Shown here piece by piece: positions 12,440 through 45,530 of a stretch of DNA of 64,000 bases. A model generated the notes under the pieces. That model saw only the letters and a list, made by a program, of their open reading frames with translations. It had not been told where the DNA came from and searched no databases. Location of the stretch: contig JALIZF010001462.1 of NCBI GenBank assembly GCA_029948255.1, forward strand, positions 186,001 to 250,000, given 5' to 3'. The translations under genes were made by a program, and so were the position numbers. Numbering within the stretch: position 1 is the first letter of the stretch; every line of letters starts with the position of its first letter. This DNA is from Telmatactis stephensoni (Eukaryota; Cnidaria; Anthozoa; Actiniaria; Isophelliidae).

Positions 12440-12753
12440 AAAGGCGCTGTTACACGCTGAAACTTTCTCTGAAACTTGCCCCAATGGCCGTTCCGAAACA
12501 AGTTTCACAACGCATTGCACCGTGTAACAATTTAGCTGAAACTTTCCCCGGTCGGTTTCACGAGATGGTTTCACGAAAAGTAGAACTACTTTCTACTCCT
12601 GCAACAGAAACGTGTGTCGCGAACAAGTTTCAGGACGAAACTTCAGCGTCATTTTCTCTTGTCAGCGTGTAATTACACCCCTTATGAAACTCGTCTCGCA
12701 TCGGCGATCGAGACAAGTTTCAGATAAAAGTTTCAGCGTGTAATAGTGCCTTA
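12440..12753. mobile_element. TIR element of the AAGGCxCTGTTACAC family, copy 1
   Basis: The left terminus AAAGGCGCTGTTACACGCTG matches the reverse-complemented right terminus AAGGCACTATTACACGCTGA. The interior is built of repeated GAAACTTG and TTTCAG words, so much of the element can fold. Copies with similar termini occur at 36,770-37,185 and, more distantly, 25,590-26,025. No transposase ORF is present. Confidence 0.65.
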
Positions 12754-14639
12754 ACAGCGCCTTGATATCGAATGTTAACAAGAAGACAATCAATGCTAAC
12801 TTCCGCTATAAAGCTGTATCTTGACACATTGGTAAAATCTTATTCCATTCTTTCATTTTCTTTTGACAAGTACACGTTGAATATTTGTTTGCGTTTCACG
12901 GGTTAAGAAAAATTCCTTACTCGTATCCAAAGACTTTTATTTAACCCTCTTCCGTTATGTTTTTATACATCTGCGAGCAGCACACAAGGGAATATCATTC
13001 TTTGAATTGCACGCCAATTTTACTTGTGTTAACCTCCCAGAGATCCGCATGCAGTTTATGTGCTACGCACCGTTATCGTAACAAGTTCGCGTTACAAGCT
13101 GACCACGTGACGAGACTAAATTGATTAAAGTTATAGTTGCGTTATTCATTCATAGCTTTTTAAAATAAATTATAATTCAAAGAACTAAGCACGTGTTCAA
13201 AACACAACTACAACCACATAACGCGTGCTTTAATATAATCGTACATTTACATTAATTTCTATTAATTCAAACTGATATAAAAGCTCTTAGCCTCTATATA
13301 CTACATATTGCATGACTTTGCCGTTTGTTTTCATGCCAAATATCGTTAGTGACGTGTATGACGTGACGTGTATGTCAGACAACTTACCAATATGACTTAG
13401 CATGCAAAAAAGACCGCTCCCCAAAGAAAGGTCGCGCGTTATTTATAAATATAACGTAATTACTCTTCCTGTTTGCGCAAAGGATTGTGGATACATAACT
13501 ATGGTATTCTGGAAGATCGAACGCCAGAAGCAAAGCCCCGTAAGATTGAACAGAAGTCTATTAAACAGATACACAAGTTGCATATTGCCCAAACTATAAG
13601 ACAATTCATGCAGAATATATTTTGGAAGCAAAGGTAAGAAATATTATAAAACCGTGTGACAATGACTCGGTATTTGCATAAAACTCGCATTTGTGCCCAA
13701 ATATTAACAAAACGTATGTGCTGTTATGAAGTTTGTTCCGCAATGGAATATTGTTAAAGAAAGCGATTTTTCTGACGAAAAGTACGTTACACATGTCCGC
13801 AAGTAGCATGGCCATATAAATTATAGTTTTCATTGGATCATTTCTTCAAATCCGCGATTCTGACCATTGTGGACGAATCCGCAAATCCGTTCTTAAAAAT
13901 ATCATTATCCGAGAATCCGCACGTAAAAGAAGGCTAAATCACCCATGTCCCTATACTCTCTTCACCTCTACAAAGCGAACAATGAGTACGTCGGGGCTTA
14001 GCGTAGAGGGCCATCTCTGCCAAGCTATACGACAAAATTATGAGTCACCTCAGTTAATTGCCAAACCTTGATCGAATCGGGATCAATCGGAATAATCTTC
14101 ATGCCATAGATAAAAACTACAAACTAGACGTTCCTAACAGAAACTGAAGTGCTGCGAGCGGTCTAAAAATGTTTACAAATGGGCTGACTTGCGCTTGATA
14201 CAACAACACAAGTTTTAGAAATGTACAAGTACATTTTATTCAAATATATTCGATTTGTAACGTGTAGTTTGATAAAGCCTGTGCAATTTCGATAAGTTGC
14301 TTTTTTTTTAAGTTTAGAACAACAAGTTCAATTTACTTGAAATCAGTAAATAAACCCAAACTAATCATCGTGCGCGTAAAACGCCCTCTCTAAAACAGAG
14401 CTTGGGCATGGGGTGCCTGTGCGTGAACGTCCTTAATTTCTGAAACCCCCATTTCCATACTTCTAGGACAAGTAGGGAGGAGGGAGAAATGGGCTCAAAA
14501 AGTAGCGAGGAGGGAGATTTAGACTCCTGTTCCTCTCCGCTCCTAACAGAAAGTGAAGTGCTGCGAGCTGATTAAGTACTGTATGTTGTACGAGGCTTTA
14601 AAAAACGTATTAATTCAGCGAAAAGTTTGTCCCAAAAAA

Positions 14640-15185
14640 CTCGTCTACACCGAACAGTGTCTTCCCTTGGAAAACGTCACAAAAGCGTTCGTGAGTTTGA
14701 TGAATATTAGAGCGGTACAAAGATATGACGTGGGGTCAGCAATTGAACTGTCAAAACAAAAGCGCTTTAAAGAAATGAAATTCCAGAGGCAAGAAACAAA
14801 TTTCGCCCTCAATTGACTGATCACAAACAACTAGTGTTGGCAATGATTTAAAAAAATAACTGAATGATGTCATTGATAACTGGACCTAGCAGCTAAAAAA
14901 GTACTTGATAAATATCTTGTGTTACAGAGAACAGAGAGAATTACTGAACTACTGAGAGTAGTCTGCGTAAGCAAAATTTCGATTCACCAGAAATTTTAGC
15001 GATATCATGTGGCTTTCTAAAGAGATTTTACCTCTCAGAGGACATTTGAATGCGACTTATCGTCTTGCTTCGATCGATTGATCAACGGCCATGAGAAACT
15101 CATAAAAGAACATTGTCTTCCCCAAGAAATATCTAAACAGTTCGTGACCTTGTTGAATACTTCCAAGAGCATGAAACAATGGATT
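14640..15185 (+). pseudogene. Two short paralogous coding-like segments, unidentified
   Basis: On the plus strand near 14,640-14,715 one frame reads KLVYTEQCLPLENVTKAF, and near 15,095-15,165 another reads KLIKEHCLPQEISKQFV. They share the pattern K-L-[IV]-x(2-3)-[HQ]-C-L-P-x-E-x(1-2)-[ST]-K-x-F-V-[ST]-L-[LM]-N. The second segment is closed by a stop soon after QWI, and both lie in short frames. They may be remnants of a duplicated exon or gene. I do not recognise the family. Confidence 0.25.
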
Positions 15186-16249
15186 TAGTGGATTCTCGGA
15201 GTATGATAACTCTGAATAACAATGACAACTTTTCGACAACAAGACCAACTCCAGTTTTGAGTGATTCACTGCTGAACATAAATTCTGATCATTCCAAGCG
15301 TATTTTGATGACATCACAGATCATCGTTCACTCTACATGTCTACGTCCATGCCTACCAAAATTTTCAGATTGCAAGCCCACAAATGGCCTAGACCACCTC
15401 GATCGTACGTAACACAGGTAATCCATCGTCACAAATCGTATCGCTGGTCGCTTCGCTCGCAGCAAAAACTAAAGTATCTTGTTGAATCTTTTAAAACGTG
15501 TTGGCCTGCATGCTAGTTATTTGTTTCTACTTATACTTAGAAATTAATTAGAGCAATTAGAATTTAAGGAGAGTAGTAGGAAAACACCGATCCTGAGCCA
15601 TTTCGTACGGTGGTATGGGACACAACATTCTAAAAGCTTGGACTGATGACTTTGATGTTGGACTTGAAACGATTTTTGTTGCTTTACCGCGATGTACAAA
15701 GTCAAGCATTCAGAAAGGTTTCAGTACTCGTCAGTATCGACTGCAATGCAATATTCTATTGCGTAAGTCATGGCGCAACTTGCTTCGGTATTTCAGGAGT
15801 AAAACCATCGAAGTGCTGGGTATCCAGAGCCCACGTTACTTTCGGCCTGCCTTCAATCACGTCGAGCATGCGCAGTAGCATAGTTTAAGAATTTGCGAGT
15901 GACACATTTGCATATTTCGACCCCTCATTATATCTCGTGGATTTGCAATCTACGAGTTAAAATCTAATTTCGAATCCTATCAGTTTTATTCTAACATATG
16001 TTATAGAAAATTGTGATGTGAGATATTTTGTAGACTTATATTCAGATACTTTGATGGGCTCGATACTTTTTTGGTCGAGTTGTAGAAGCCCTAGTTGTGT
16101 CACACAACGCAAAGTCACGCGTCTAAAATGCCCAATGTCCAATTAAATTAGTTTGGTTTTATATATACTTAGAAATGCTATTCATAGTTAAATAAAGTGA
16201 AATTTATCAATTTTATGCTTGAATTTATGTTCTGAGATTTGGGCAGCCA

Positions 16250-16562
16250 TGTTGGAGGTAGTCTCCTACGCAGCCGCAGTTTTGTTGTCACGCTAGGGCT
16301 TAGCCCCCAAAAACAAGCGGCTGCTTACTGGAGCGCTACATTCCATTTCTCAAGATTAGCCAATCACAGCTCTAGTCCAGAATTCAAGGACTAAATGTAT
16401 GGCGGCGCCATCATGGAGGACATATTGTTATCCTCCAACATAGTCTCCTACGCAGCCGCAGTTTTGTTGTCAAAGCCCTAGCGTGACAAAAAAAACTGCG
16501 GCTGCGTAGGAGACTATGTTGGAGGATAACAATATGTCCTCCATGATGGCGCCGCCATACAT
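16250..16562. mobile_element. Foldback element with near-identical 78-bp arms
   Basis: Arm 16,395-16,472 (starting ATGTATGGCGGCGCCATCAT) is repeated almost exactly in inverse at 16,484-16,562, with an 11-bp spacer AAGCCCTAGCG. A third partial copy in direct orientation (16,250-16,303) carries the same GTCTCCTACGCAGCCGC core and the inverse of the spacer. High arm identity suggests recent origin or gene conversion. Confidence 0.8.
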
Positions 16563-17449
16563 TTACTCTATAATTTGAGAAAATTCATTAGTCAATAACT
16601 CGGTAAAGAATTGCTCTTGTGCTCCAAAAATTGTTCCAGAGGTGTTGCTTTAATTGCTCTACAAGCCCACAAGCATCTTATTTTATTGAGGAAAAGTAAT
16701 AATATTTCAAAATTTCAAAACATCAATATACTAAACGGAGAATGCAAACGGAGAATGACTGCATTCATAGTGCAGTTTAAGTTACTAAATGTCCCTGCCC
16801 GGGGGGGTGGGGGTACTCCCTTATAAAAGTGGTAGGGGTGCTCGACAGAGGGTTTTGACTGAAATGAATTATCGGAGATGCCGATTTTATACCCTAAAAG
16901 GTACGACCACATTGTCAATAAAGAATATTCATATGTGAGATCGTTTCAATCTATATGTGATTTTCGTTATCCTAACACTAAAAGATACACTATGAACCGG
17001 AAACCCTAAAAGGTACCAGCGGGTCATATTTTCGACCCTAAAAGGTCCGTCGAGCACCCCTACTATACTTTTGTAAGGAAGTCTGCTATTCGTTCATCCA
17101 ATACGGCTACTACCGCTTCTGTGTATTTTGATTCTCAAGAGAATGCTTGAAACCTAAATACAAATCCATTTGGTTAATCACCACAAGAAAAACAAAAACA
17201 ACTCGCATAACTAATCCAAAACTCTTACTCTAATTGCCAGCCGGAGTAAAAAAACGTGAATGAATTATTTATTGATATAGATAAATAGGCTCTAGAGCTT
17301 TGTTTGTTTGTTTTGAATTTGCTTGTTTTACGTATTCTTCCTTATTATTAGAACAAAAGAAAAAAATGTGAACCAACCAACCAACCAACAGACCTACAGA
17401 AAACATGCGATTGACCCCCCACCCCAAAAATACAAACTACTAATCGTGT

Positions 17450-17470
17450 TGTCAAATTTTCTGTTCATAG
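17450..17470 (+). promoter_or_regulatory. Candidate 3' splice site immediately before the NB-ARC start codon
   Basis: The pyrimidine-rich TTTTCTGTTCATAG abuts ATG. It implies a non-coding first exon upstream and an intronless coding region. The first exon was not located. Confidence 0.5.
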
Positions 17471-20400
17471 ATGTCTTCAAATGAGTACACAGATGAAGAG
17501 CTCAACTACTTCAGGGTTTGTCATGTAGCAACCTGTGAAATCCCTGATGGACTACGACATGTCTTCAAACAAGAATGGGACACTCGTTATGCAACATCAC
17601 ACGGAAAATGGCAAGACACAGCCAAGAATGGAATCGACTTCTTTGGCATGGAGAAACCAACTCGTCGTAACGCACAAGCTCTTTCCAACATAAGAAATGG
17701 AAACACATTTGAGTGGGACTGTACCACTTTATTCTATACCATTGTCTACTCAGACTGTATATCTCGTCGGTCTCTCAGCCCAGTCGTCAAGAATAGGGTA
17801 CACGATCTAAGGAACTTCCGTAACAATACTTTCGCCCATGTTGCTGACGGAAAGCTGTCCGATGCTTACTTTCAGTCATCTATGCAAAAAGTCATTGATG
17901 CATTTCAAGATTTGAAACTCGATACAGCTAAAATTGAACAAATCAAAAACCAGATAAGCTTTCCAACTGATGAGCTGCAGAAAGTACATCAACTATTAGA
18001 GAAAGAAAAGAAGCAAAACGAAGAGCCTCGTCCATTTTGCAACTTACCCCCGAAGCCTTCTTATGACCCAATTGAACGCACAGTTGAAATTACAAAGATT
18101 GAAGGTGAGATGAGGCGACTGAGAGATGAACATCCAAGTGAAGTAACAGTGTGTTACATTTCTGGAAACCCTGGGTGTGGCAAAAGTGAACTTGCAAGAC
18201 AGATTGGACAACAGTTCTATGATAACGCTCCAACAACATCCCTCAAACAGGTAACCTTCGTTAAAACTCTCAATGCGTCGACTACTGACACACTGCTACA
18301 GTCGTATACCGAGTTAGCAAAATGCTTGAATTTTGATGAAGATTCCATCACAAGAATTGCGACATCAGCGGAATTATCTCAGGAAGAGAAAGTCATCCAC
18401 CTTCGAGGTCTGATTGCTCCCAGAGTTCAAAAGTATTCGTCCTGGTTGATGATTGTGGACAACGTTACAGATCTCAAGTCAATTTCTAAATACCTCTGGA
18501 AAGCTGGAGATAAGACAAATGGAGAGGGTCAGATTCTGGTCACCACCCAGGACAGCCGATCCATTCCTCAAGACTCATATACTTACCACTTGTCTGTTAG
18601 TAAAGGTATGAGTGAGACTGACTCAATTAAAGCACTTCATGAGATATCTGGCTTGGTTAGTTCCGATGAAAAGTCAACCATGCAAGTTGCCAAGGCTCTG
18701 GATTTTCAGCCACTAGCTCTAGCATGTGCAGCAACATACGTTCGACGTGTTCGCAACACAAATCCATCGTTTCTTTGGGAAAACTACTTGCAAAAGCTGG
18801 ATGAAGGCAAGCGAGAGGCTACAGAAAAGGTATACAAAGAAACCAGTTTGACTTACCCTAATACCATGACTACAGCTGTTAAGATTGCTGTGGATAAAGA
18901 AAGAAGTCAAGATGTGGTCATGAAACATGCCTTTGAATTCCTGTCCTTATTAGCACCCGAACCAGTACCACTGAAGTATGTTGTGTCGTATGTGATGTCT
19001 TGCACACATGGGGAAGACAATGATCTTGTAAGCTATAAAATTTCTTCATCGTCGCTGGTTCTTTATTCTTCAGAAACACAAGAAATCAGAGTGCATCAAG
19101 TGATACACAATTGTCTTCGCAACACAAATGCGAATGTTTCAATGTCGCAGTTGCTGCAAGCGATCAACTCTTTTTCGTTGTTAACGTCTTTCGATCCTGA
19201 CGACGTTGATGATGTAGTTACAACAAGAGGACTACTGGTCCATTTTGTTGCTGTTGAACAAGGACTCGGAGACTGTTTCAAAGCCGATCACGAATCGTTG
19301 TCCAGTGGAAATATTGTAGAGATTTTTATTGCCCTGGGAGATATATGCAGCACGCACGGATTTTACCAGTCTGCTAAAACCTATTATGGATTATCCTTGC
19401 CATTCTTCCTCTCCAAATCCCAAACGAACAGCATCTGCATTGTCCCTAGCATATGGAATAAACTAGCAAATGTACTTCAGAGATTAGGACAGTACAAGGA
19501 AGCTAAGAGACATTTGAAAAAGGCATTGGACATAGATACTAATGAAAGTCAATCTATAACTATGAGAAATCTAGCTACCGTTTACCTTGATCTCGGAGAA
19601 TACAACAAATCAAAAGAGTATGCAGAAAGAGCATTGAAAATACATGACAAACAAGATGACCAGAACAGTGCTTCGCTTGCTGCTACTCTAAACTGCTTTG
19701 GAAAAGCCCTAATTTACCTTGGAGACTACAAAGAGGCAAAGAAACAGTTAGATAAGGTACTTAGTATTCAAGAAGAGATTTATTCTACAAAACATCCTGC
19801 AATAGTTCCAACTTTGCTCAACCTTGCAAATGCTCTTCACGAGATGGGAAAATACCAAGATGCAAGAAACTGCTCGGAAATGGCACTGGACATCCAAAAA
19901 CATGTCTTCAATGAACACCATCCAGATTTAGCCACGACCCTGACCATCTTGGCAAACACCCTTCATTACATGGGATTGTACGAAGAAGCCCTTGAAAAGA
20001 TGGAAAAGGTGTTAGAGATCAAGAAAGAAGCTTATGATGAAAACCATCCAATCTTTGCTCCAACTTACATAAACCTGGCCAATATTCTCCGTGACCTTGA
20101 GAGGTACCAAGAAGCCAAAACGTTTTTGGAAAAGGCATTAGATATCCAAACAAAAACGCTTGGTAAAAATCATCCGGAAATAGCTCTAACACTCAACTGC
20201 TTGGCAAGTGTCCTAACCGAATGGAGACCCTGGGAACTGTGGGGATTTGTGGAGCATCGTCATGTTCTGACCGAATCAGTGAGACGTGGTCACTGGTATA
20301 CTATTATCAAGTCACACTTAAAAAGAGCATTAACTATACAAGGGAAAGCTTATAGAAAAATGCATCCAAAGATAGCTTTAACATGGGGAAACCTTGGGAA

Positions 20401-20854
20401 CATCAACTGTCTTTTTGACAGGTTTGACGACGCTGTAAAATATTTTCAAAGATCACTTGAAATCAGACAGAAAACATACGCTGAATACCATCCAGCAATA
20501 GCTATAGCACTTAATAACCTTGGAGTGTTGCTAATTGCACAGAGGAAAAATCACGACGCTAGAAAGTATTTTAAGAGGGCATTGAGCATACAGGAAAGAG
20601 CTTACGGCGATAAACATCCCTCAATAGCAATTACCCTTATCAACTTGGCAGAAGCACTGAATAGACTAGGTCACTGGGAAGAAGCAACACGGCACGAAGA
20701 CAGAGCAGAAATCATCGATCCACGTTATGCTGGTTTGCCAAAGTGTGCTGGTGTCTTAGAGAGTGCTAAAGTAATACCTGACATGCACTTTGCATACGAC
20801 GATTTCGTCGATTACACGGATGGAATACCAGTGAACACCAATGAACAAGAGTGA
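17471..20854 (+). CDS. HEPN (DZIP3-like) / NB-ARC / TPR protein, NLR-like
   Basis: One uninterrupted exon encodes 1127 residues. Residues 1-160 resemble the DZIP3/hRUL138-like HEPN domain and contain RNNTFAH (117-123), which fits the HEPN RNase pattern R-x(4-6)-H with a polar residue after R. The NB-ARC module follows: Walker A GNPGCGKSE (232-240), Walker B-like WLMIVDN (325-331), QILVTTQDS, FQPLALA in place of GLPLA, and a winged-helix end with VHQVIHNC (541-548). From about residue 661 there are some ten TPRs of about 42 residues, of kinesin-light-chain type. In animals with this architecture these proteins are thought to be cytosolic innate-immune sensors; that is inference here. The ATG directly follows a splice acceptor (TTTTCTGTTCATAG), so a 5' UTR intron is likely. 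Repeat 7 of the TPR array is interrupted near residues 917-943. Confidence 0.9.
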   Translation: MSSNEYTDEELNYFRVCHVATCEIPDGLRHVFKQEWDTRYATSHGKWQDTAKNGIDFFGMEKPTRRNAQALSNIRNGNTFEWDCTTLFYTIVYSDCISRRSLSPVVKNRVHDLRNFRNNTFAHVADGKLSDAYFQSSMQKVIDAFQDLKLDTAKIEQIKNQISFPTDELQKVHQLLEKEKKQNEEPRPFCNLPPKPSYDPIERTVEITKIEGEMRRLRDEHPSEVTVCYISGNPGCGKSELARQIGQQFYDNAPTTSLKQVTFVKTLNASTTDTLLQSYTELAKCLNFDEDSITRIATSAELSQEEKVIHLRGLIAPRVQKYSSWLMIVDNVTDLKSISKYLWKAGDKTNGEGQILVTTQDSRSIPQDSYTYHLSVSKGMSETDSIKALHEISGLVSSDEKSTMQVAKALDFQPLALACAATYVRRVRNTNPSFLWENYLQKLDEGKREATEKVYKETSLTYPNTMTTAVKIAVDKERSQDVVMKHAFEFLSLLAPEPVPLKYVVSYVMSCTHGEDNDLVSYKISSSSLVLYSSETQEIRVHQVIHNCLRNTNANVSMSQLLQAINSFSLLTSFDPDDVDDVVTTRGLLVHFVAVEQGLGDCFKADHESLSSGNIVEIFIALGDICSTHGFYQSAKTYYGLSLPFFLSKSQTNSICIVPSIWNKLANVLQRLGQYKEAKRHLKKALDIDTNESQSITMRNLATVYLDLGEYNKSKEYAERALKIHDKQDDQNSASLAATLNCFGKALIYLGDYKEAKKQLDKVLSIQEEIYSTKHPAIVPTLLNLANALHEMGKYQDARNCSEMALDIQKHVFNEHHPDLATTLTILANTLHYMGLYEEALEKMEKVLEIKKEAYDENHPIFAPTYINLANILRDLERYQEAKTFLEKALDIQTKTLGKNHPEIALTLNCLASVLTEWRPWELWGFVEHRHVLTESVRRGHWYTIIKSHLKRALTIQGKAYRKMHPKIALTWGNLGNINCLFDRFDDAVKYFQRSLEIRQKTYAEYHPAIAIALNNLGVLLIAQRKNHDARKYFKRALSIQERAYGDKHPSIAITLINLAEALNRLGHWEEATRHEDRAEIIDPRYAGLPKCAGVLESAKVIPDMHFAYDDFVDYTDGIPVNTNEQE

Positions 20855-21245
20855 ACACGAGTCGGAATCAAACCGCCAATGGCGGAGGTAGCTCGTGGGT
20901 TGAGTAGTATTGTGCATAAAAGCTTTTGATCATAACTGCTTCTAGGCTTCTAGTAGTCTCCTATTTTTCTTCAAAAAGAGGAGACTAGTAGATTAGAACA
21001 ATGGTTCGACTGTAGAATTACATAAATGAACATTAAAAAACCCCCTTTATTTTAATGAGGGTATAGACATTATTACCGGTAGTTTACATAATGGCCCTCA
21101 ATTAAGAATCCCAACTGGCAAGGAGGCGAACCAGTTGGCTATATTACAAGCATGGCCGAGAAACTGAATTTGAACTAATCGAAATCGGAACAAATTCAGT
21201 CTCAGCATATGGAGATTTTGTCTGCCCACGCGTGTGTTTTTGTCT

Positions 21246-21852
21246 TAAAACTTCGGGGCACTTAAATTTCGCGACTTTTTGATGAAAATATTTCGCAACA
21301 CTTTAATTTCGCGATTTTCTTAAATATATTAAAACTAAGCCACTTTATTTTCGCGATATGATCAAAATGTAACATATGTCCCATGTAACAATTGGTCATA
21401 TTTCACGGGAAATATCTCGTTTTAAACGAGGGGTGCATATGTTTATGCTACCGTTAGAGATAAACAGTATCGACGATCACCTCTCATGCATCCAAGGAGG
21501 CCTGGAAACAGTAAGCATAGAGTCATCATCACAGAACACACAAATCATTGAGAAGTTCAAGCCTTTGATCGAACTAAATTGTAAGGGGCCTGTGAATGGT
21601 AATTCTGTATAGATGAAATATTTAAAGAACTTGATGCAGAAGATGTTGAAGATGACAACGACGAGGAAAATGTTGATAAATACTATAATACATGTGTACA
21701 ACGAGCAATAAAAGCGTTCAGTGTATATGTGCTTAGTCACATAATTTTCGCGCATGCAAATTTTCGCGCATGCAAATTTTTGCGGCACTAAATTTTCGCG
21801 TTTTTTTTTTTTGTTTTTTTTTTTCGAATCGCGAAATTAAAGTGGAATAAGG
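21246..21852. mobile_element. TIR element rich in TTTCGCGA words
   Basis: The left end CACTTAAATTTCGCGAC and the reverse-complemented right end CCACTTTAATTTCGCGATTC are similar, and the words TTTCGCGA or AAATTTCGCG recur internally on both strands. The short open frames inside show no domain. Probably a non-autonomous DNA element. Confidence 0.55.
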
Positions 21853-22645
21853 TACCCCCTTGACAATGGAAACTTCATATTTTGCGAATTATTTTACAAA
21901 TTTTGAATCATGATATATTCAACCAAGATTGTTCTCTTTCTAAAGCTAGCTGTATAAATAACAAAATTCAGATAGCACCCAAGAAATTCAAGGCTAAAAT
22001 GAAATATTCAATGACTGAAAGGACAAATTCCAGGATTTTTCAAGGAAAAAGTTTTCAAGGACTCAAAGCATTTTCAAGGACTTTTCAAGGCCTGTGCGAA
22101 CCATGTGTATGCATGAGATAACATAAAAATATTTTGGAAATTCGACTTTTTTCATAATGCGTATGGTGGCCGAAGCAATGAAAACACAAATCTAATTTTT
22201 TTGAGAAGAAAAACTTTAGGCGCTATTTATTCAAAAACGCGTTCATAGATTTCCTTCAACCTCCGCCTGACTATAGGTCTACCCTCAAACATTATAGTTA
22301 TCTGTAGTTTGTTTCTAATGTTCAAGTCTAGATTTTGGCGAAATACGCAATTAGCATTTTTCATGACGTCACAGAGGCGTGGCTAAAAGAGCTCTGATCC
22401 ACCCAAAAATTGCATTTTATCACTAATTCAATCTTTCCGTAGTCGTTCACAATACGTTCAACCCAAACAGAGGTCTATAACGGGAGTTACGACCGTTCAA
22501 ATTAAAGTTGGTGAGGTGAGCTTCTTCGAAACCCAGGTCAGCCTTCTCAAGTCGTTAATAAGTTAGCAACGAAGTATTTTTAGGAAGTTACTAACTTTTT
22601 GCTATTTTTCCCTTTCCTTTTCTCAGTTGAATTTAGTCATACAGG

Positions 22646-22821
22646 AATGAGCTTACATAAGTATGTTCGTTAAATTCAAGAATATTCATGTTACGCTTAC
22701 AGTTTTCGCTCTTCTCCAAGTGTTAGGTTAACCAATGAGCTTACATAAGTATGTTCGTTAAATTCAAGAATATTCATGTTACGCTTACAGTTTTCGCTCT
22801 TCTCCAAGTGTTAGGTTAACC
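22646..22821. repeat. Perfect tandem duplication, 88-bp unit
   Basis: The unit beginning AATGAGCTTACATAAGTATG occurs twice without a visible mismatch, followed by a third AATGA. Either a recent duplication or an assembly artefact. Confidence 0.9.
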
Positions 22822-23083
22822 AATGAAGGAGTAGCCTCAAGAGGAATCTATAAAAATACACAAAAACACGGCAAATGTATAAACTACTATGGGTTTTATT
22901 TCAAAGTACATTGATAATTTGTTAACACCATGCATTCATATTCACTCAAACACTTGACATGCCGGCCGCAGGTTCCCATTTCAATTTACTACTCATACAT
23001 AAGTTACTTTACGTTTATATATATATAGATAGATAGATAGATGTACACGTGTCTACAAAGTGATTAAAAATTTCAGCAATTTT

Positions 23084-23089
23084 TTTATT
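23084..23089 (-). terminator. Candidate polyadenylation signal (AATAAA) for citron kinase
   Basis: The minus strand reads AATAAA about 60 bases after the citron kinase stop codon. Confidence 0.4.
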
Positions 23090-23147
23090 CTTACAAAATT
23101 ATTGTGATTCATTTTTAATGGTACACATATTCGGAGAAAGTTCGGGT

Positions 23148-44939
<21,792 letters not shown>

Positions 44940-45407
44940 CTCATCTAATACAGATGTGAGGAAAAAAATCTTCCGAGAAGAAGTTTAAAAGGAAAATGTT
45001 AAAAAAACAAAGAAAGACAATCAACTATAATGGAGTCCCTCACATTTCTGAATGTTTTTGAACTCAAACGTTCATCTTACGGCGGGATATACAACGACGT
45101 CTGTGATTGGCTGCTGTCAAGTTTCATGCTGAGATTTGATTGGATGTTGATAAGTGTATATTCATCCAGAAACGTTTACACGGGACGGGAGGGTAAGCAA
45201 TTAAACATTTTTTTGTTTAGCACTTTAGACCTTCGTAATCACAATTTTGAAAGTTTTTCTTCACAATTTCTATTCCATATTTTTCAAAGGAAGTTTTTAG
45301 TATAGCTTTTCAATGACGTCAAGTATGGGGAATAAATTATCATAAATTGCCTTCAGTGTATAGAGTGCTTTTAGTCTCGCAGTTAGATTGAAGAAATGGT
45401 CAACACT

Positions 45408-45530
45408 CAGCGTGCATCAATGGGTAAAGGATGCACGCGGGAGGTTGCTAAACACGAGAGAAGCGTAAGAGTCGCACGAGCTTAGCAGCCGACCAAGTGC
45501 ATCCACAACTCAATGGACGCACGCCGTGTG
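45408..45530. mobile_element. Degenerate inverted-repeat element
   Basis: Left GCGTGCATCAATGGGTAAAG with GGTTGCTAA; reverse-complemented right GCGTGCGTCCATTGAGTTGT with GGCTGCTAA. Confidence 0.45.

Larger units (their letters stand above)
10993..17470. other. Intergenic region upstream of vWA gene B and of the NB-ARC gene
   Basis: No gene could be supported. It holds a GAAT-type microsatellite near 12,090, an inverted-repeat element (12,440-12,753), two short segments with similar peptides (14,640-14,730 and 15,060-15,185) and a foldback element (16,250-16,562). Remaining open frames are short and without recognisable domains. The plus-strand frame at 15,646-15,888 contains a Cys-rich stretch (FYCVSHGATCFGISG) that I could not assign. 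Confidence 0.5.
20855..23080. other. Intergenic region between the NB-ARC gene and the citron kinase 3' end
   Basis: It contains the TTTCGCGA-rich element (21,246-21,852), a perfect 88-bp tandem duplication (22,646-22,821) and a short TAGA repeat near 23,025. I see no supported gene. Confidence 0.5.

Noticed and set aside
13402..13833. Several overlapping 60-75 codon ORFs
   Set aside because: No similarity, no splice context, and frames occur on both strands.
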